A DNA stretch of 64,000 nucleotides from contig NZ_LT629690.1 in the NCBI RefSeq assembly GCF_900102185.1, forward strand, positions 1,488,001 through 1,552,000, read 5' to 3'. This stretch comes from Terriglobus roseus (GTDB lineage: Bacteria > Acidobacteriota > Terriglobia > Terriglobales > Acidobacteriaceae). Under the pieces are notes generated by a model. That model was not told the DNA's origin. It made no database searches and saw only the letters and a list, made by a program, of their open reading frames with translations. The position numbers and the translations under genes were made by a program. How positions within the stretch are numbered: the first letter of the stretch is position 1; every line of letters starts with the position of its first letter. This document shows positions 54,655-63,497 of the stretch, piece by piece.

Positions 54655-55065
54655 TTATTTCTCAATCGGCCTTGTCACAATGCTGATGTTCGTAATCCCC
54701 GCCTGCTTCACCGCATCCATCACAGAAGCAAACGCGCCAAACGGAACCTTCTGGTCCGCGCGCAGATAGATCACTTTTTTAGACGGATCACCCTTGGTGC
54801 GCAGCAGATTCGGCAACTCGGCAAGGTTCACCGGCTTGTCCTGCAAATAGACGCGCTGCTCATGGTCAATCGTCACCACGGTGCGTTCGTCCGTAAGCTG
54901 ATTCACCGTTCGTGTCTGCGGCACAGCCACCTCAATGCCGCTCTGCAACACCGGCGCAGTCAGCATGAAGATCAGCAGCAACACCAGCACCACGTCCACC
55001 AGCGGTGTGATGTTGATCTCTGCAAGCGAAGAGCGTGTGCGTCCGCCGCTACTGGAAAATGCCAT
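54655..55065 (-). CDS. tolR: ExbD/TolR-family biopolymer transport protein
   Basis: 136 residues. One membrane helix (ITPLVDVVLVLLLIFMLTAPVLQSG) carries the conserved Asp of the proton channel (NITPLVDVVLVLLLIF). The periplasmic domain has VTIDHEQRVYLQDKPV and VIYLRADQKVPFGAFASVMDAVKQAGITNISIVT. It pairs with TolQ to drive the TolA/TonB protein by proton motive force. It lies 21 nt after tolQ. Confidence 0.93.
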   Translation of the reverse strand: MAFSSSGGRTRSSLAEINITPLVDVVLVLLLIFMLTAPVLQSGIEVAVPQTRTVNQLTDERTVVTIDHEQRVYLQDKPVNLAELPNLLRTKGDPSKKVIYLRADQKVPFGAFASVMDAVKQAGITNISIVTRPIEK

Positions 55066-55086
55066 CGCGTTCTCTCTCCGAAAGCT

Positions 55087-55869
55087 TTAGTTGGTCTGCG
55101 AAACGCGGCGACGCGGATCGTCCTGCCCGGTCTGCGGAGCAGCCGCTGCAGCATTCTCCAGCGCATTCAAAAGTTCGCGACCAAAGTCATCCATGCGTGC
55201 AGCAAAGTCCTTCACGCTCGCGGTCAACTGGTTGTAGCCAACCACCGCAGGGATAGCCACAACAAGGCCCGCGGCAGTCGTGATCAAGGCTTCACTGATA
55301 CCCGGCGCAACGGCGCGCAATGTCGCAGCGCCCTGCGTTCCCAGGCCATGAAACGCATCCACAATACCCATCACGGTGCCCAGCAATCCGATAAACGGAG
55401 CCACTGCCGCAATCGTCGCCAGCCACGTCAACTGCGATTCCAGATCGGTCATCGCTTCGCTGCTTGCAATCTGCGCAGCGCGTTCCACTGCAACAGGATT
55501 GCGTGGGAAGCCGCGGCCACCCGTCTGCCGCTGGTACTCCTCCACAATCTCTGAAAACACATTCACCAGTGGTGAAGGCTTGTACGTGTCGGCAACGGTC
55601 GCAATCTCACTCAAGCGCGACGATTTGCGGAAAGCACGCAGAAACTGCTGTCCCTTGGCGCGTGCACGTCGGAACGAGCCCCACTTTGTCAGCATGATGG
55701 TCCACGAAACAATCGACAGCAACAGCAGCAATGCCAGCACCGAAAGAGCTACCGGGCCGCTGTTGTGCAGCATTTCCATCAATGCAGAAGAGTTGGCGGC
55801 ATCAGGGGGTGCAGTTGCCGCGTTAACCGGTGTGCTGTCCTGCAGGAGAAGTGTCAGAAGAAGACTCAT
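55087..55869 (-). CDS. tolQ: MotA/TolQ/ExbB proton channel family protein
   Basis: About 260 residues from the ATG at 55869. The longer frame adds a non-membrane N-terminus. Three membrane segments: ALSVLALLLLLSIVSWTIML (about 38-58), LTWLATIAAVAPFIGLLGTVMGIVDAF and ISEALITTAAGLVVAIPAVVGYNQL, in the TolQ order. APFIGLLGTVMGI and EALITTAAGLVVAIPA are conserved pore-lining blocks. First gene of the Tol-Pal operon, divergent from recN over a 243-nt gap. Confidence 0.93.
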   Translation of the reverse strand: MSLLLTLLLQDSTPVNAATAPPDAANSSALMEMLHNSGPVALSVLALLLLLSIVSWTIMLTKWGSFRRARAKGQQFLRAFRKSSRLSEIATVADTYKPSPLVNVFSEIVEEYQRQTGGRGFPRNPVAVERAAQIASSEAMTDLESQLTWLATIAAVAPFIGLLGTVMGIVDAFHGLGTQGAATLRAVAPGISEALITTAAGLVVAIPAVVGYNQLTASVKDFAARMDDFGRELLNALENAAAAAPQTGQDDPRRRVSQTN

Positions 55870-56112
55870 AGCTTGCTCGCAGTGTATCGACTCTTGCTGT
55901 GGGATGAAGGTGAGGGAGAATCTTTTCAGGTGCATCTTCGGCACAAGCAGGCCGGAAAGTCGCAAAGAATCAGGGTCTTCTCAGCCAAGACTTTGAGTTT
56001 TGCTTTCTTGTCATGACGGGCGAGGAACTCCTTTTGCCAACGTCCACAGCAAAGAAATGTAATCTGATCACCAATCCATCCGTGCTATTCTCGGCGCGAA
56101 GAGAGGGCGAAG

Positions 56113-57885
56113 ATGCTCCTTGAGCTGCGTGCGGAAAACTATGCTGTCATCGACCACGCTGTCGCCACCTTCGGCAACGGCCTGAACCTGCTCACGGGCG
56201 AAACCGGCGCGGGTAAATCCATCCTCGTCGACGCTCTCGCCCTTCTCATGGGCGGTCGCGCCGCCAGCGATGTGGTGCGTCATGGCGCAGAAAAAGCCGT
56301 TGTCTCCTGTGTCTTTGAAGCCACAGCCGGAGCCGAGGCCATCCTCGAAGCCAACGGCATCGATGTCGAAAGCACTGAGATTCTTCTTCGCCGCGAAGTG
56401 AATGCATCCGGCAAGGGCCGCGTCTTCCTCAACAACCAGCCCGCCACGGTCGCAGTTCTTCGTCAACTCGCACCCGAACTCGCGTTGGTGCACTCGCAGG
56501 CCGAAACCATGGGCGCGTTCGATCAGGCGCAGCAGCGCGGCCTGCTCGATCGTTTTGCCGGCGTGAATACCAACACCGGCCTGGGCAAAGATCTCGTCAT
56601 CGACCTGCGCGAACGCCTCAAATCGCACAAGGGCCTGGATGTGACACAGGCAGGCGAAAACATCCGCACCGCCTACGCACTCTGGCGCGATGCGCGTGAA
56701 GAACTCGACCGCCTCTCTGCCGATGAGCAGGAGCGCCTGCGTATGGTTGATCTGTGGATCTTTCAACGCGGCGAAATCGCCGACGCCAACATCGCATCCG
56801 CGGAAGAAGACGATCAGTTGGAAGCAGAGAAGCGTGTCCTGGCCAACGCGGAGAAGCTCTACACCGCCGCGATGAACGCGCAGGAAGTTCTCTACGAGAA
56901 CGAAGCCAGCGCGGAATCCTCGCTCGCCGCTGCACAAAAGCATCTCGAAGAACTTGCGCGTTACGACCCATCGTTCACCGAAGCCGCAACGCAGATCGCC
57001 AACGCTCGTGCCGCTGTCGCTGATATCAGCGAAACCGCCCGTCATTACGCGGAAAACATCAACGCTTCACCGGAACGTCTCGCTGAGATCGAAGACCGCC
57101 TCGCCGCGTTGGATCGCCTGAAGCGCAAGTACGGCAAGACGCTCGCTGAAGTCATCGCGTATGGCGACGACGTCTCCGCAAAGCTGAACGAAGTAGAGAA
57201 TCGCGAAGCACTCATCGAACAAGCGAAGAAGACGCTCGCGGAATGCGAACACATCTACACCTGCGTCGCACAGGACCTGACAGAGACGCGCACTGCCTCT
57301 GCGCGCAAGCTGGAAAAGCTTGCCGAGCAGCAGATCAACGATCTCGCCATGCAGGTGCGCTTCCGCGTTGAAGTCGCCCCGCAAAAAGAACAGAGCTTCT
57401 GGACCGCCATGGGCTGGGACCACGTCGAATGCCTCATCGCTACCAACGCCGGTGAACCCCTCAAGCCCCTCGAAGAGATCGCCTCCGGTGGCGAAATGAG
57501 CCGCGTCATGCTGGCACTGAAGGTTTCCGTGGAAGAGGGCGGGGCAGACCGAACCAAACGCCGCATACCCCTGCCACGCACGCTCGTCTTCGACGAAATC
57601 GACATCGGTATCGGCGGCCGCGCTGCGGAAGCGGTCGGCGCCAAGCTGAAGGCTCTGTCAAAGCACCAGCAGGTTCTCTGCGTCACCCACCTGCCGCAGA
57701 TCGCTGCCTTCGCTGACCAGCATTTCCTCGTCGAAAAGTCCGAAAAGGAAGGCCGCACCCGCACCCAGATCCGCCAGATGAAGGACGAGGAGCGCACCGG
57801 CGAAATCGCCCGCATGATCTCCGGAGCGACCGTAACGGAGACCAGCCTGAAGCACGCGGAACAAATGCTCAAAGCCAGCCGCTGA
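56113..57885 (+). CDS. recN: DNA repair protein RecN
   Basis: 590 residues, slightly longer than usual (~555). SMC-like ATPase for double-strand break repair: Walker A LLTGETGAGKSILVDALALLMGGRA near the N-terminus, central coiled coils, then EEIASGGEMSRVMLALKVS (signature) and PRTLVFDEIDIGIGGRAAEAVGAKL (Walker B). It ends with LCVTHLPQIAAFADQHFLVEKS. A weak -10-like TATTCT (56086-56091) lies 21 nt before the start. I see no LexA box resembling a known consensus. Transcribed divergently from tolQ. Confidence 0.95.
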   Translation: MLLELRAENYAVIDHAVATFGNGLNLLTGETGAGKSILVDALALLMGGRAASDVVRHGAEKAVVSCVFEATAGAEAILEANGIDVESTEILLRREVNASGKGRVFLNNQPATVAVLRQLAPELALVHSQAETMGAFDQAQQRGLLDRFAGVNTNTGLGKDLVIDLRERLKSHKGLDVTQAGENIRTAYALWRDAREELDRLSADEQERLRMVDLWIFQRGEIADANIASAEEDDQLEAEKRVLANAEKLYTAAMNAQEVLYENEASAESSLAAAQKHLEELARYDPSFTEAATQIANARAAVADISETARHYAENINASPERLAEIEDRLAALDRLKRKYGKTLAEVIAYGDDVSAKLNEVENREALIEQAKKTLAECEHIYTCVAQDLTETRTASARKLEKLAEQQINDLAMQVRFRVEVAPQKEQSFWTAMGWDHVECLIATNAGEPLKPLEEIASGGEMSRVMLALKVSVEEGGADRTKRRIPLPRTLVFDEIDIGIGGRAAEAVGAKLKALSKHQQVLCVTHLPQIAAFADQHFLVEKSEKEGRTRTQIRQMKDEERTGEIARMISGATVTETSLKHAEQMLKASR

Positions 57886-57955
57886 CCGCGGCAACCGGAA
57901 ATCGTGGGAACCAATCCAAGTCATCACGGACTTCACAGCAAGAGGAGATTCCCCG

Positions 57956-58111
57956 ATGTCCCACGATCCAAAGAAATGTGCGCACACCGCCTGTAGCTGT
58001 ACCGTGACCGAAGGCAAATACTGCTCGCAATACTGTGAAGATGCGGCCAAAATAGCACCCACGGCCATCGCGTGCCACTGCCCTCATAACGGTTGCGAAG
58101 GCAAACTTTAA
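57956..58111 (+). CDS. metallothionein-like small cysteine-rich protein
   Basis: 51 residues, with AGAGGAG before the ATG. Eight cysteines at residues 8, 13, 15, 23, 27, 40, 42 and 47, with histidines at 3, 10, 41 and 44. CAHTACSC and YCSQYC followed by CHCPHNGC match the layout of the cyanobacterial/proteobacterial SmtA/BmtA metallothionein family, in which a zinc-finger-like part alternates with Cys-x-Cys pairs. It would chelate zinc, cadmium or copper in the cytoplasm. It lies 70 nt after recN in the same direction, perhaps as a separate unit. No SmtB/ArsR repressor gene is adjacent. Too short for many gene callers. Confidence 0.82.
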   Translation: MSHDPKKCAHTACSCTVTEGKYCSQYCEDAAKIAPTAIACHCPHNGCEGKL

Positions 58112-58240
58112 GGTTTTGACTGCTGCAGTTACGTCCAGCGAGACGCCGGTGCGCCAAATCGCGCCACGGTGCTTTGTCGTAGTTTCGTCAGATTGCACCA
58201 CAACAGGTTCAAATCACTGCGTCCGGGGTTTACTTCGCGG

Positions 58241-58246
58241 TATACT
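58241..58246 (+). promoter_or_regulatory. -10 element of ispH, placed for a leaderless transcript
   Basis: TATACT (5/6 match to TATAAT) is 6 nt before the GTG at 58253, which has no Shine-Dalgarno. Transcription would start at or next to the start codon. The -35 region (TGCGTC at 58218) is weak. Confidence 0.5.
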
Positions 58247-58252
58247 TTACCT

Positions 58253-59263
58253 GTGAGCACTCTGACCCTCGACCCGCCTGTATCCACCGAAAATGAAAGC
58301 GCCCAACAGAAGCGCGTTCTCCTGCTGAAGCCCCGTGGTTTCTGCGCTGGTGTGGTGCGTGCTGTGGACATCGTGAAGATCGCGCTGGATACCTTTGGCG
58401 CTCCGATCTATGTGCGCAAGGAAATCGTTCACAACCGTTACGTCGTGGATGACCTGCGCCAGAAGGGCGCTATCTTCGTCAACGAACTGGACGAGGTGCC
58501 CGAGGGCAAGCGCGTGATCTACTCCGCGCATGGTGTGTCACCGGCTGTTCGTGAACGTGCGAAGGAGCGCGGCCTCAAGGTCATCGACGCCACCTGCCCG
58601 CTCGTTACAAAGGTTCACGTCGAAGCCATCAAGTTTGCCAAGCAGGGCTATTCGCTCGTCCTCGTTGGTCACCGCGATCACGAAGAAGTAGAGGGCACGG
58701 CAGGTGAAGCACCTGAGGTCACCCAGGTCGTTTCCACGGTTGAAGAAGTGGAAGCTCTCGTGGTCCCCGATCCAGACAAGCTCGCGTACCTCACCCAGAC
58801 GACGCTTTCGCTCGACGAAGCGAAGTACATGATTGAGGCGCTGAAGAAGAAGTTCCCGAACATCGTTGGACCGCACGCGCAGGACATTTGCTACGCGACG
58901 GAAAACCGCCAGACGGCGGTGAAGAATGTGGCACACGGTGCAGACCTTGTGCTGGTCGTCGGTTCGAAGAACAGCTCCAACTCCAACCGTCTGGTTGAGG
59001 TTTCTGAAAACCTCGGTACCAAGAGCTACCTGATCGACAAGGCCCAGGACATTCAGCCCGAGTGGCTGGAGGGTGTTGAGAAGGTGGCCATCACGGCAGG
59101 TGCATCTGCGCCTGAAGTTCTCGTACAGGAAGTGGTCGCTTATCTGCAGGGCATCGGTTACGGCTCGGTCGATGAGGTTGAGGTCATGCCGGAGAATGTT
59201 CGCTTCGGTCTTCCGCCGGAAATTGTTCGAGCAATTGCTCCGGCGCCATCACCGGCTGCGTAA
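58253..59263 (+). CDS. ispH: 4-hydroxy-3-methylbut-2-enyl diphosphate reductase (LytB)
   Basis: About 336 residues from the GTG at 58253. The open frame reaches 58169 but the promoter lies between, so the short form is preferred. Last step of the MEP isoprenoid pathway (HMBPP to IPP/DMAPP), using a [4Fe-4S] cluster. The three cluster cysteines are visible: PRGFCAGVVRAV (Cys31), IDATCPLVTKVH and HAQDICYATENRQTAV. Also VVGSKNSSNSNRLVEVSE and TAGASAPEVLV. It heads the isoprenoid/hopanoid cluster, supplying precursors for squalene-hopene cyclisation. Confidence 0.96.
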   Translation: MSTLTLDPPVSTENESAQQKRVLLLKPRGFCAGVVRAVDIVKIALDTFGAPIYVRKEIVHNRYVVDDLRQKGAIFVNELDEVPEGKRVIYSAHGVSPAVRERAKERGLKVIDATCPLVTKVHVEAIKFAKQGYSLVLVGHRDHEEVEGTAGEAPEVTQVVSTVEEVEALVVPDPDKLAYLTQTTLSLDEAKYMIEALKKKFPNIVGPHAQDICYATENRQTAVKNVAHGADLVLVVGSKNSSNSNRLVEVSENLGTKSYLIDKAQDIQPEWLEGVEKVAITAGASAPEVLVQEVVAYLQGIGYGSVDEVEVMPENVRFGLPPEIVRAIAPAPSPAA

Positions 59264-59343
59264 TAGTAGTCGGAAGGTATCAGTAGTGCTCTCGCAGTTG
59301 CAGTAAGCAGCATCGCTCGGCACGGGGAATACGTCTAACAATA

Positions 59344-61377
59344 ATGCAGGATCAAAATTACAGACCGGGAACGTCGGCGGCAACCGAAGCCGGCGCGGCA
59401 CAGCCACGTTTTGGGCGCATTGATCTTGGCCTGGACCATGTGCGCTCCGCCGTCCGCAAAGCTGCGGACTGGCTACTCTCTCAGCAGCAGCCTGATGGCC
59501 ACTGGTGTGGCGAACTTGAAGCTGACGTCATGCTGGAGGCCGATTACATCTTCATGCATACGTTGCTTGGAACCGGTGACCCCGGCAAGATGCAGCGTGC
59601 CGTGAATGAGATTCTTCGCCACCAGAATGAAGATGGTGGTTGGAGCGTCTATCCCGGCGGCCCCTCGAACGTAAATTACGGCGTCAAGTCGTATCACGCG
59701 CTCAAGATGATGGGCTGGTCCGCAGATCACCCCGTCATGGTGAAGGCCCGCGAGTCGGTGCTGTCCCAGGGCGGTGTGGTGGAATGCAACACCTTCACCA
59801 AGATCTATCTCTGCGCATTCGGTCAGTATGACTACGATGCAGTCCCGGCTATTCCGCCGGAGATCGTTCTCTTTCCGAACTGGTTTTACTTCAACATCTA
59901 CGAGATCTCTGCCTGGTCGCGTGGCATTCTGGTGCCGCTCTCGATCATCTACGCGAAGAAGCCGCTGAAACTTTTGTCGCCGGAGCAAGGCATCGACGAA
60001 CTCTTCGTCGGCGGCCGCAAGAACGCTGATCTGCATCTCCGCTGGGATCGCAAGAAGCCCATCTCGTGGCGCAACTTCTTCCTCTTCTGGGATCGTGTCG
60101 CTCACCTAGCAGAGCGCGTCCACATCCGTCCATTGCGCAAGCGCGCACTGAAGAAGGCAGAAGCCTGGATGCTGGAGCGCTTCGAAGGCTCTGACGGCCT
60201 CGGCGCCATCTATCCCGCCATGCTCAACGCGATCGTTGCGATGCGTCACCTCGGCTACTCGCTGGATGACCCGCAGATGATTCGCGCGATGGACGAGTTT
60301 GAAAAGCTCGGCATCGACAAGCCCAACGGCGAAGCGAGTTACCCCACGCCTACGTTCCGCATGCAGCCCTGCCTGTCGCCCGTATGGGATACGGCGCAGG
60401 TCGTATCGGCGCTCGGTTCAGCTGACATTTCGCCCACTGACCCGCGCATGATTCTCGCGGCAGACTGGCTCTTCAGCAAAGAGAGCCGTCACAAGGGCGA
60501 CTGGGCGCAGAAGGTCAAGAACGTCGAACCCGGCGGCTGGGCATTCTTCTACAACAACATTCATTACCCTGACGTCGACGACACGGGTGAAGTTCTGCTT
60601 GCATTGAAGGCAGTCGATCATCCGCACGAACGTCAGCAGCATGAGATCGCTCAGCGCGCCATCAACTGGGTCTTCGGCATGCAGTGCAAGAACGGTGGCT
60701 GGGCATCCTTTGATCGTGACAACACGAAGATGATCTTCCAGTACATCCCCTTCGCCGATCACAACGCGATGCTGGATCCACCAACGGTGGACATCACCGG
60801 ACGCATCCTTGAGACGCTGGCTGCTTACGGCTACACCCGTCGCGATAAGCGCGTGGAAGCTGCGGTGCAGTTCATCCTGAAGGAACAGGAGTCTGACGGC
60901 TCGTGGTTCGGTCGCTGGGGTGTGAACTACCTTTACGGCACCTTCCTGGTGCTGCGCGGTTTGGAAGCTATCGGCTTCGATCAGAACGAACCGGCAGTGC
61001 AGCAGTCTGTTGAATGGGTCCGCTCCGTACAGAACACCGACGGCGGCTGGGGTGAGTGGTGCGCAACGTACGACGATCCGGGAACACGCGGCGTCGGCCC
61101 ATCCACTCCTTCGCAGACAGCATGGGCTCTGCTCGCGCTTCTCGCAGGTGGTGACACCCGTTCTGACTCGGTGGCCAAGGGCGTTCGCTGGCTCGTCAAT
61201 CAGCAGCAGGAAGACGGCACGTGGAGCGAACTTATCCCGGGCCGCAACGGCGAAAGCTACTACACCGGCACAGGATTCCCCCGCGTGTTCTATCTGGGGT
61301 ACCACCTGTACAAGCAGTACTTCCCGCTGCTGGCGCTCACGACCTACGATAAGGCGATGCGCGCTCCCGCGGAATAG
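59344..61377 (+). CDS. shc: squalene-hopene cyclase
   Basis: 677 residues, in the family range. It cyclises squalene to hopene/diplopterol at the membrane. The catalytic DVDD (consensus DxDD) is in HYPDVDDTGEVLLAL (near residue 410). Several QW repeats are visible, for example QQQPDGHWCGE, GMQCKNGGWASFD, EQESDGSWFGRWGVNYLYG, VQNTDGGWGEW and NQQQEDGTWSE. No clear Shine-Dalgarno before the ATG. It lies 80 nt after ispH and 59 nt before hpnH, all in the same direction. Confidence 0.97.
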   Translation: MQDQNYRPGTSAATEAGAAQPRFGRIDLGLDHVRSAVRKAADWLLSQQQPDGHWCGELEADVMLEADYIFMHTLLGTGDPGKMQRAVNEILRHQNEDGGWSVYPGGPSNVNYGVKSYHALKMMGWSADHPVMVKARESVLSQGGVVECNTFTKIYLCAFGQYDYDAVPAIPPEIVLFPNWFYFNIYEISAWSRGILVPLSIIYAKKPLKLLSPEQGIDELFVGGRKNADLHLRWDRKKPISWRNFFLFWDRVAHLAERVHIRPLRKRALKKAEAWMLERFEGSDGLGAIYPAMLNAIVAMRHLGYSLDDPQMIRAMDEFEKLGIDKPNGEASYPTPTFRMQPCLSPVWDTAQVVSALGSADISPTDPRMILAADWLFSKESRHKGDWAQKVKNVEPGGWAFFYNNIHYPDVDDTGEVLLALKAVDHPHERQQHEIAQRAINWVFGMQCKNGGWASFDRDNTKMIFQYIPFADHNAMLDPPTVDITGRILETLAAYGYTRRDKRVEAAVQFILKEQESDGSWFGRWGVNYLYGTFLVLRGLEAIGFDQNEPAVQQSVEWVRSVQNTDGGWGEWCATYDDPGTRGVGPSTPSQTAWALLALLAGGDTRSDSVAKGVRWLVNQQQEDGTWSELIPGRNGESYYTGTGFPRVFYLGYHLYKQYFPLLALTTYDKAMRAPAE

Positions 61378-61436
61378 AGATTCGTAACACCAGTTTGTAA
61401 TTGCTGGGGCCGTTTGCCCCGGAGGAACTTAGACCT

Positions 61437-62588
61437 ATGGCAATTCCTGTATCTCAGGCATGGACGGTAGCGACCTACGTTATCAAGCAGAAGCTCGCGG
61501 GCCGCAAGCGTTATCCCCTCGTGCTCATGCTGGAGCCGCTCTTCCGCTGCAACCTGGCGTGCGCCGGCTGCGGCAAAATCCAGTACCCCGCGCACATCCT
61601 CAAGGCAGAACTCACCCCCGAGGAATGCTTCAAGGCTGTTGAAGAATGCGGCGTCCCGATGGTATCCATCCCCGGCGGCGAACCGCTTCTGCATCCCCGT
61701 ATGCCGGAGATTGTTCAGGGCCTCATCGACCGCAAGAAGTACGTGTACATGTGCACCAACGCGCTTCTGCTCAAGGAGAAGCTGCACCTCTTCAAGCCGT
61801 CGAAGTACCTCTCGTTCTCCGTGCACGTCGACGGTGAAAAGGAACACCACGACTTCGGTGTCTGCCGCGAAGGCGGTCACGACATCGCCATGGAAGGCGT
61901 ACGCGCCGCTGTGGCTGCGGGATTCCGCGTCACCACCAACACCACGCTCTTCGACGGTGCCGATCCGAACTCTGTTCGCCGCCACTTCGATCAGTTGATG
62001 GAAGCAGGCGTGGACTCCATGATGATCTCGCCCGGCTACACCTACGACAAGGCGCCGGACCAGAAGCACTTCCTCGGTCGCGCACGTTCGCGTAAGTTGT
62101 TCCGCGCACTGCTGTCGAACCGCAAGAAGCGTTGGCAGTTCAACGCAAACCCCATCTTCCTGGAATTCCTGATGGGCAAGCGCGAACTCACCTGCACCCC
62201 GTGGGGCATGCCGACGTTCTCCATCTTCGGATGGCAGAAGCCCTGCTACCTCCTGCAGGACGGCTATGCCGACACCTTCCAGGAACTGCTGGATGAAGTC
62301 GATTGGGCTAACTACGGCACCGAAAGCGGCAACCCGCGTTGCGCCAACTGCATGGTGCACTCCGGTTATGAAGCTTCGGGCGTGAACTACACCTTCGGTT
62401 CGCTGAAGGGCCTCATCGCTACGGCCAAGGCCATGTTCGGCGGGCTGTACGAAGACCCCGATGCACAGAAGCTGCTGAACGACTGGAAGCCCACCAACCA
62501 CGGCCAGCTCGTGCAGATCGGCTCCGGCATCCTGTCGGCTGAGTCTGAACGCGTGAACCATTCTGAATCGCTGGTGGCAGGGGACTAA
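61437..62588 (+). CDS. hpnH: adenosyl-hopene transferase HpnH (radical SAM)
   Basis: About 383 residues from the ATG at 61437 with GGAGGAA upstream. It joins a 5'-deoxyadenosyl radical to hopene to make adenosylhopane, the precursor of extended C35 hopanoids. Radical-SAM cluster cysteines in FRCNLACAGCGK (CxxxCxxC) and SIPGGEPLLHPRMPEIV are present. The C-terminal region has a CANCMVHSGYEASGVNYTFGSLKG block typical of HpnH. The C-terminal cysteines may bind a second metal or cluster. It ends 2 nt before the next gene, indicating translational coupling. Confidence 0.95.
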   Translation: MAIPVSQAWTVATYVIKQKLAGRKRYPLVLMLEPLFRCNLACAGCGKIQYPAHILKAELTPEECFKAVEECGVPMVSIPGGEPLLHPRMPEIVQGLIDRKKYVYMCTNALLLKEKLHLFKPSKYLSFSVHVDGEKEHHDFGVCREGGHDIAMEGVRAAVAAGFRVTTNTTLFDGADPNSVRRHFDQLMEAGVDSMMISPGYTYDKAPDQKHFLGRARSRKLFRALLSNRKKRWQFNANPIFLEFLMGKRELTCTPWGMPTFSIFGWQKPCYLLQDGYADTFQELLDEVDWANYGTESGNPRCANCMVHSGYEASGVNYTFGSLKGLIATAKAMFGGLYEDPDAQKLLNDWKPTNHGQLVQIGSGILSAESERVNHSESLVAGD

Positions 62589-62590
62589 GC

Positions 62591-63043
62591 ATGGCAACCG
62601 AACAGCAGGAACACCTGAAGATTGAAGAACTGCAGCAGCTCAGCCCTGACCAGATTGAGGTCATGGCTGGCCGCGACCGCGAAAACCTCGAAGGCTGGAT
62701 CCCGGCTCTCGCCACTGAGGCAGAGATCAAGGACGCGCTCGAAAAGGCATTCGACTATCGCGGCGACGTCACGCTCACGCTCAAGTCCGGCGAAGTCATT
62801 GAGGGTTACCTCTACGACCGTCGTCAGGGTAAGACGCTCGACGATTCGCTGGTCCGCATGATGCCGTCCAAGGGTGAAGACAAGTCCCGTCGCAACATTC
62901 CGTACAGCGAAATCGCCGCACTGAACTTCAGTGGCCGCGACACCGCCGCTGGCAAAACCTTTGAAGCCTGGGTCAAGAAGTACTGGGAAAAGAAGGCAGC
63001 AGGCGAAAAGAACATCCAGATCGAACCCGAAAAACTGGACTAA
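62591..63043 (+). CDS. conserved small protein of the hopanoid cluster, unknown function (possible LSm-like beta-barrel)
   Basis: 150 residues, cytoplasmic, starting 2 nt after hpnH. An N-terminal helical part (KIEELQQLSPDQIEVMAGRDRENLEGW) precedes a beta-rich core: VTLTLKSGEVIEGYLYDRRQG, a D-S-L-V-R-M-M strand, then RRNIPYSEIAALNFSGRDTAAGKTFEAWVKKYWEKK. The order of short strands separated by G-E-V/D-S-L turns resembles an Sm-like barrel (as in Hfq or DUF-type cytosolic ones), but that is a guess from pattern. The acidic C-terminus ends IEPEKLD. Operon position suggests a link to hopanoid synthesis or its regulation. Confidence 0.7.
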   Translation: MATEQQEHLKIEELQQLSPDQIEVMAGRDRENLEGWIPALATEAEIKDALEKAFDYRGDVTLTLKSGEVIEGYLYDRRQGKTLDDSLVRMMPSKGEDKSRRNIPYSEIAALNFSGRDTAAGKTFEAWVKKYWEKKAAGEKNIQIEPEKLD

Positions 63044-63047
63044 TTTC

Positions 63048-63425
63048 ATGAGCGAGAATCTGCAGCCTTTCCTGCAAGCGCAGGGCAGGCAATTGACCGC
63101 AGTCCTCAGCAACGACACCGGCGAAGGCGAGGAGATACTCCTCGCCTTCGGTGCCGATGCCCTCATCTTTCGTTGCAACGAGGACTCCGACGCCATCACC
63201 ATCTCCTTCGAACCCATCCCCGAGCTCGATGACGCTGACGACCTCACCACAGACCCGGCATGGAGCCGCTTCATCGGCAAGGAACTCTTTACCGGCTGGC
63301 TCATGCAGAACCAACAGGGCTACGCAGACGGAGCACTTCTCAGCTTCGACGGTGTAGTGCCTGAAGTTGGCTTGAACGTCGTAGCGGCTGCCTTTGAAGT
63401 GTTGGAGATTCGTCAGCGTTCGTAG
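63048..63425 (+). CDS. acidic small protein of unknown function in the hopanoid cluster
   Basis: 125 residues from the ATG at 63048, 4 nt after the previous stop. The longer frame overlaps the previous gene. It is acidic and cytoplasmic, with no membrane helix. A beta-hairpin-like N-terminus (LTAVLSNDTGEGEEILLAFGADALIFRCNEDSDAITISFEPIPELDDADDLTTD) is followed by SRFIGKELFTGWLMQNQQGYADGALLSFDGVVPEVGLNVVAAAFEVLEIRQRS. The DGALLSFDG and VVAAAFEVLEI ends look like strands of a small beta-sheet. I recognise no family. It forms a tight operon with hpnH and the preceding gene. Confidence 0.7.
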   Translation: MSENLQPFLQAQGRQLTAVLSNDTGEGEEILLAFGADALIFRCNEDSDAITISFEPIPELDDADDLTTDPAWSRFIGKELFTGWLMQNQQGYADGALLSFDGVVPEVGLNVVAAAFEVLEIRQRS

Positions 63426-63497
63426 TGTGTGACAGATCTTTGTTGTAAAGACTTCAACTGGAATGTGGCTGGAATAATATTGGTAAGCAGGCGCCTT

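Noticed and set aside
53935-55554. 539-codon plus-strand open frame opposite tolR, the TonB/TolA gene and tolQ
   Set aside because: Antisense to three well-supported genes, with Arg/His-rich low-quality translation and no ribosome site or domain.
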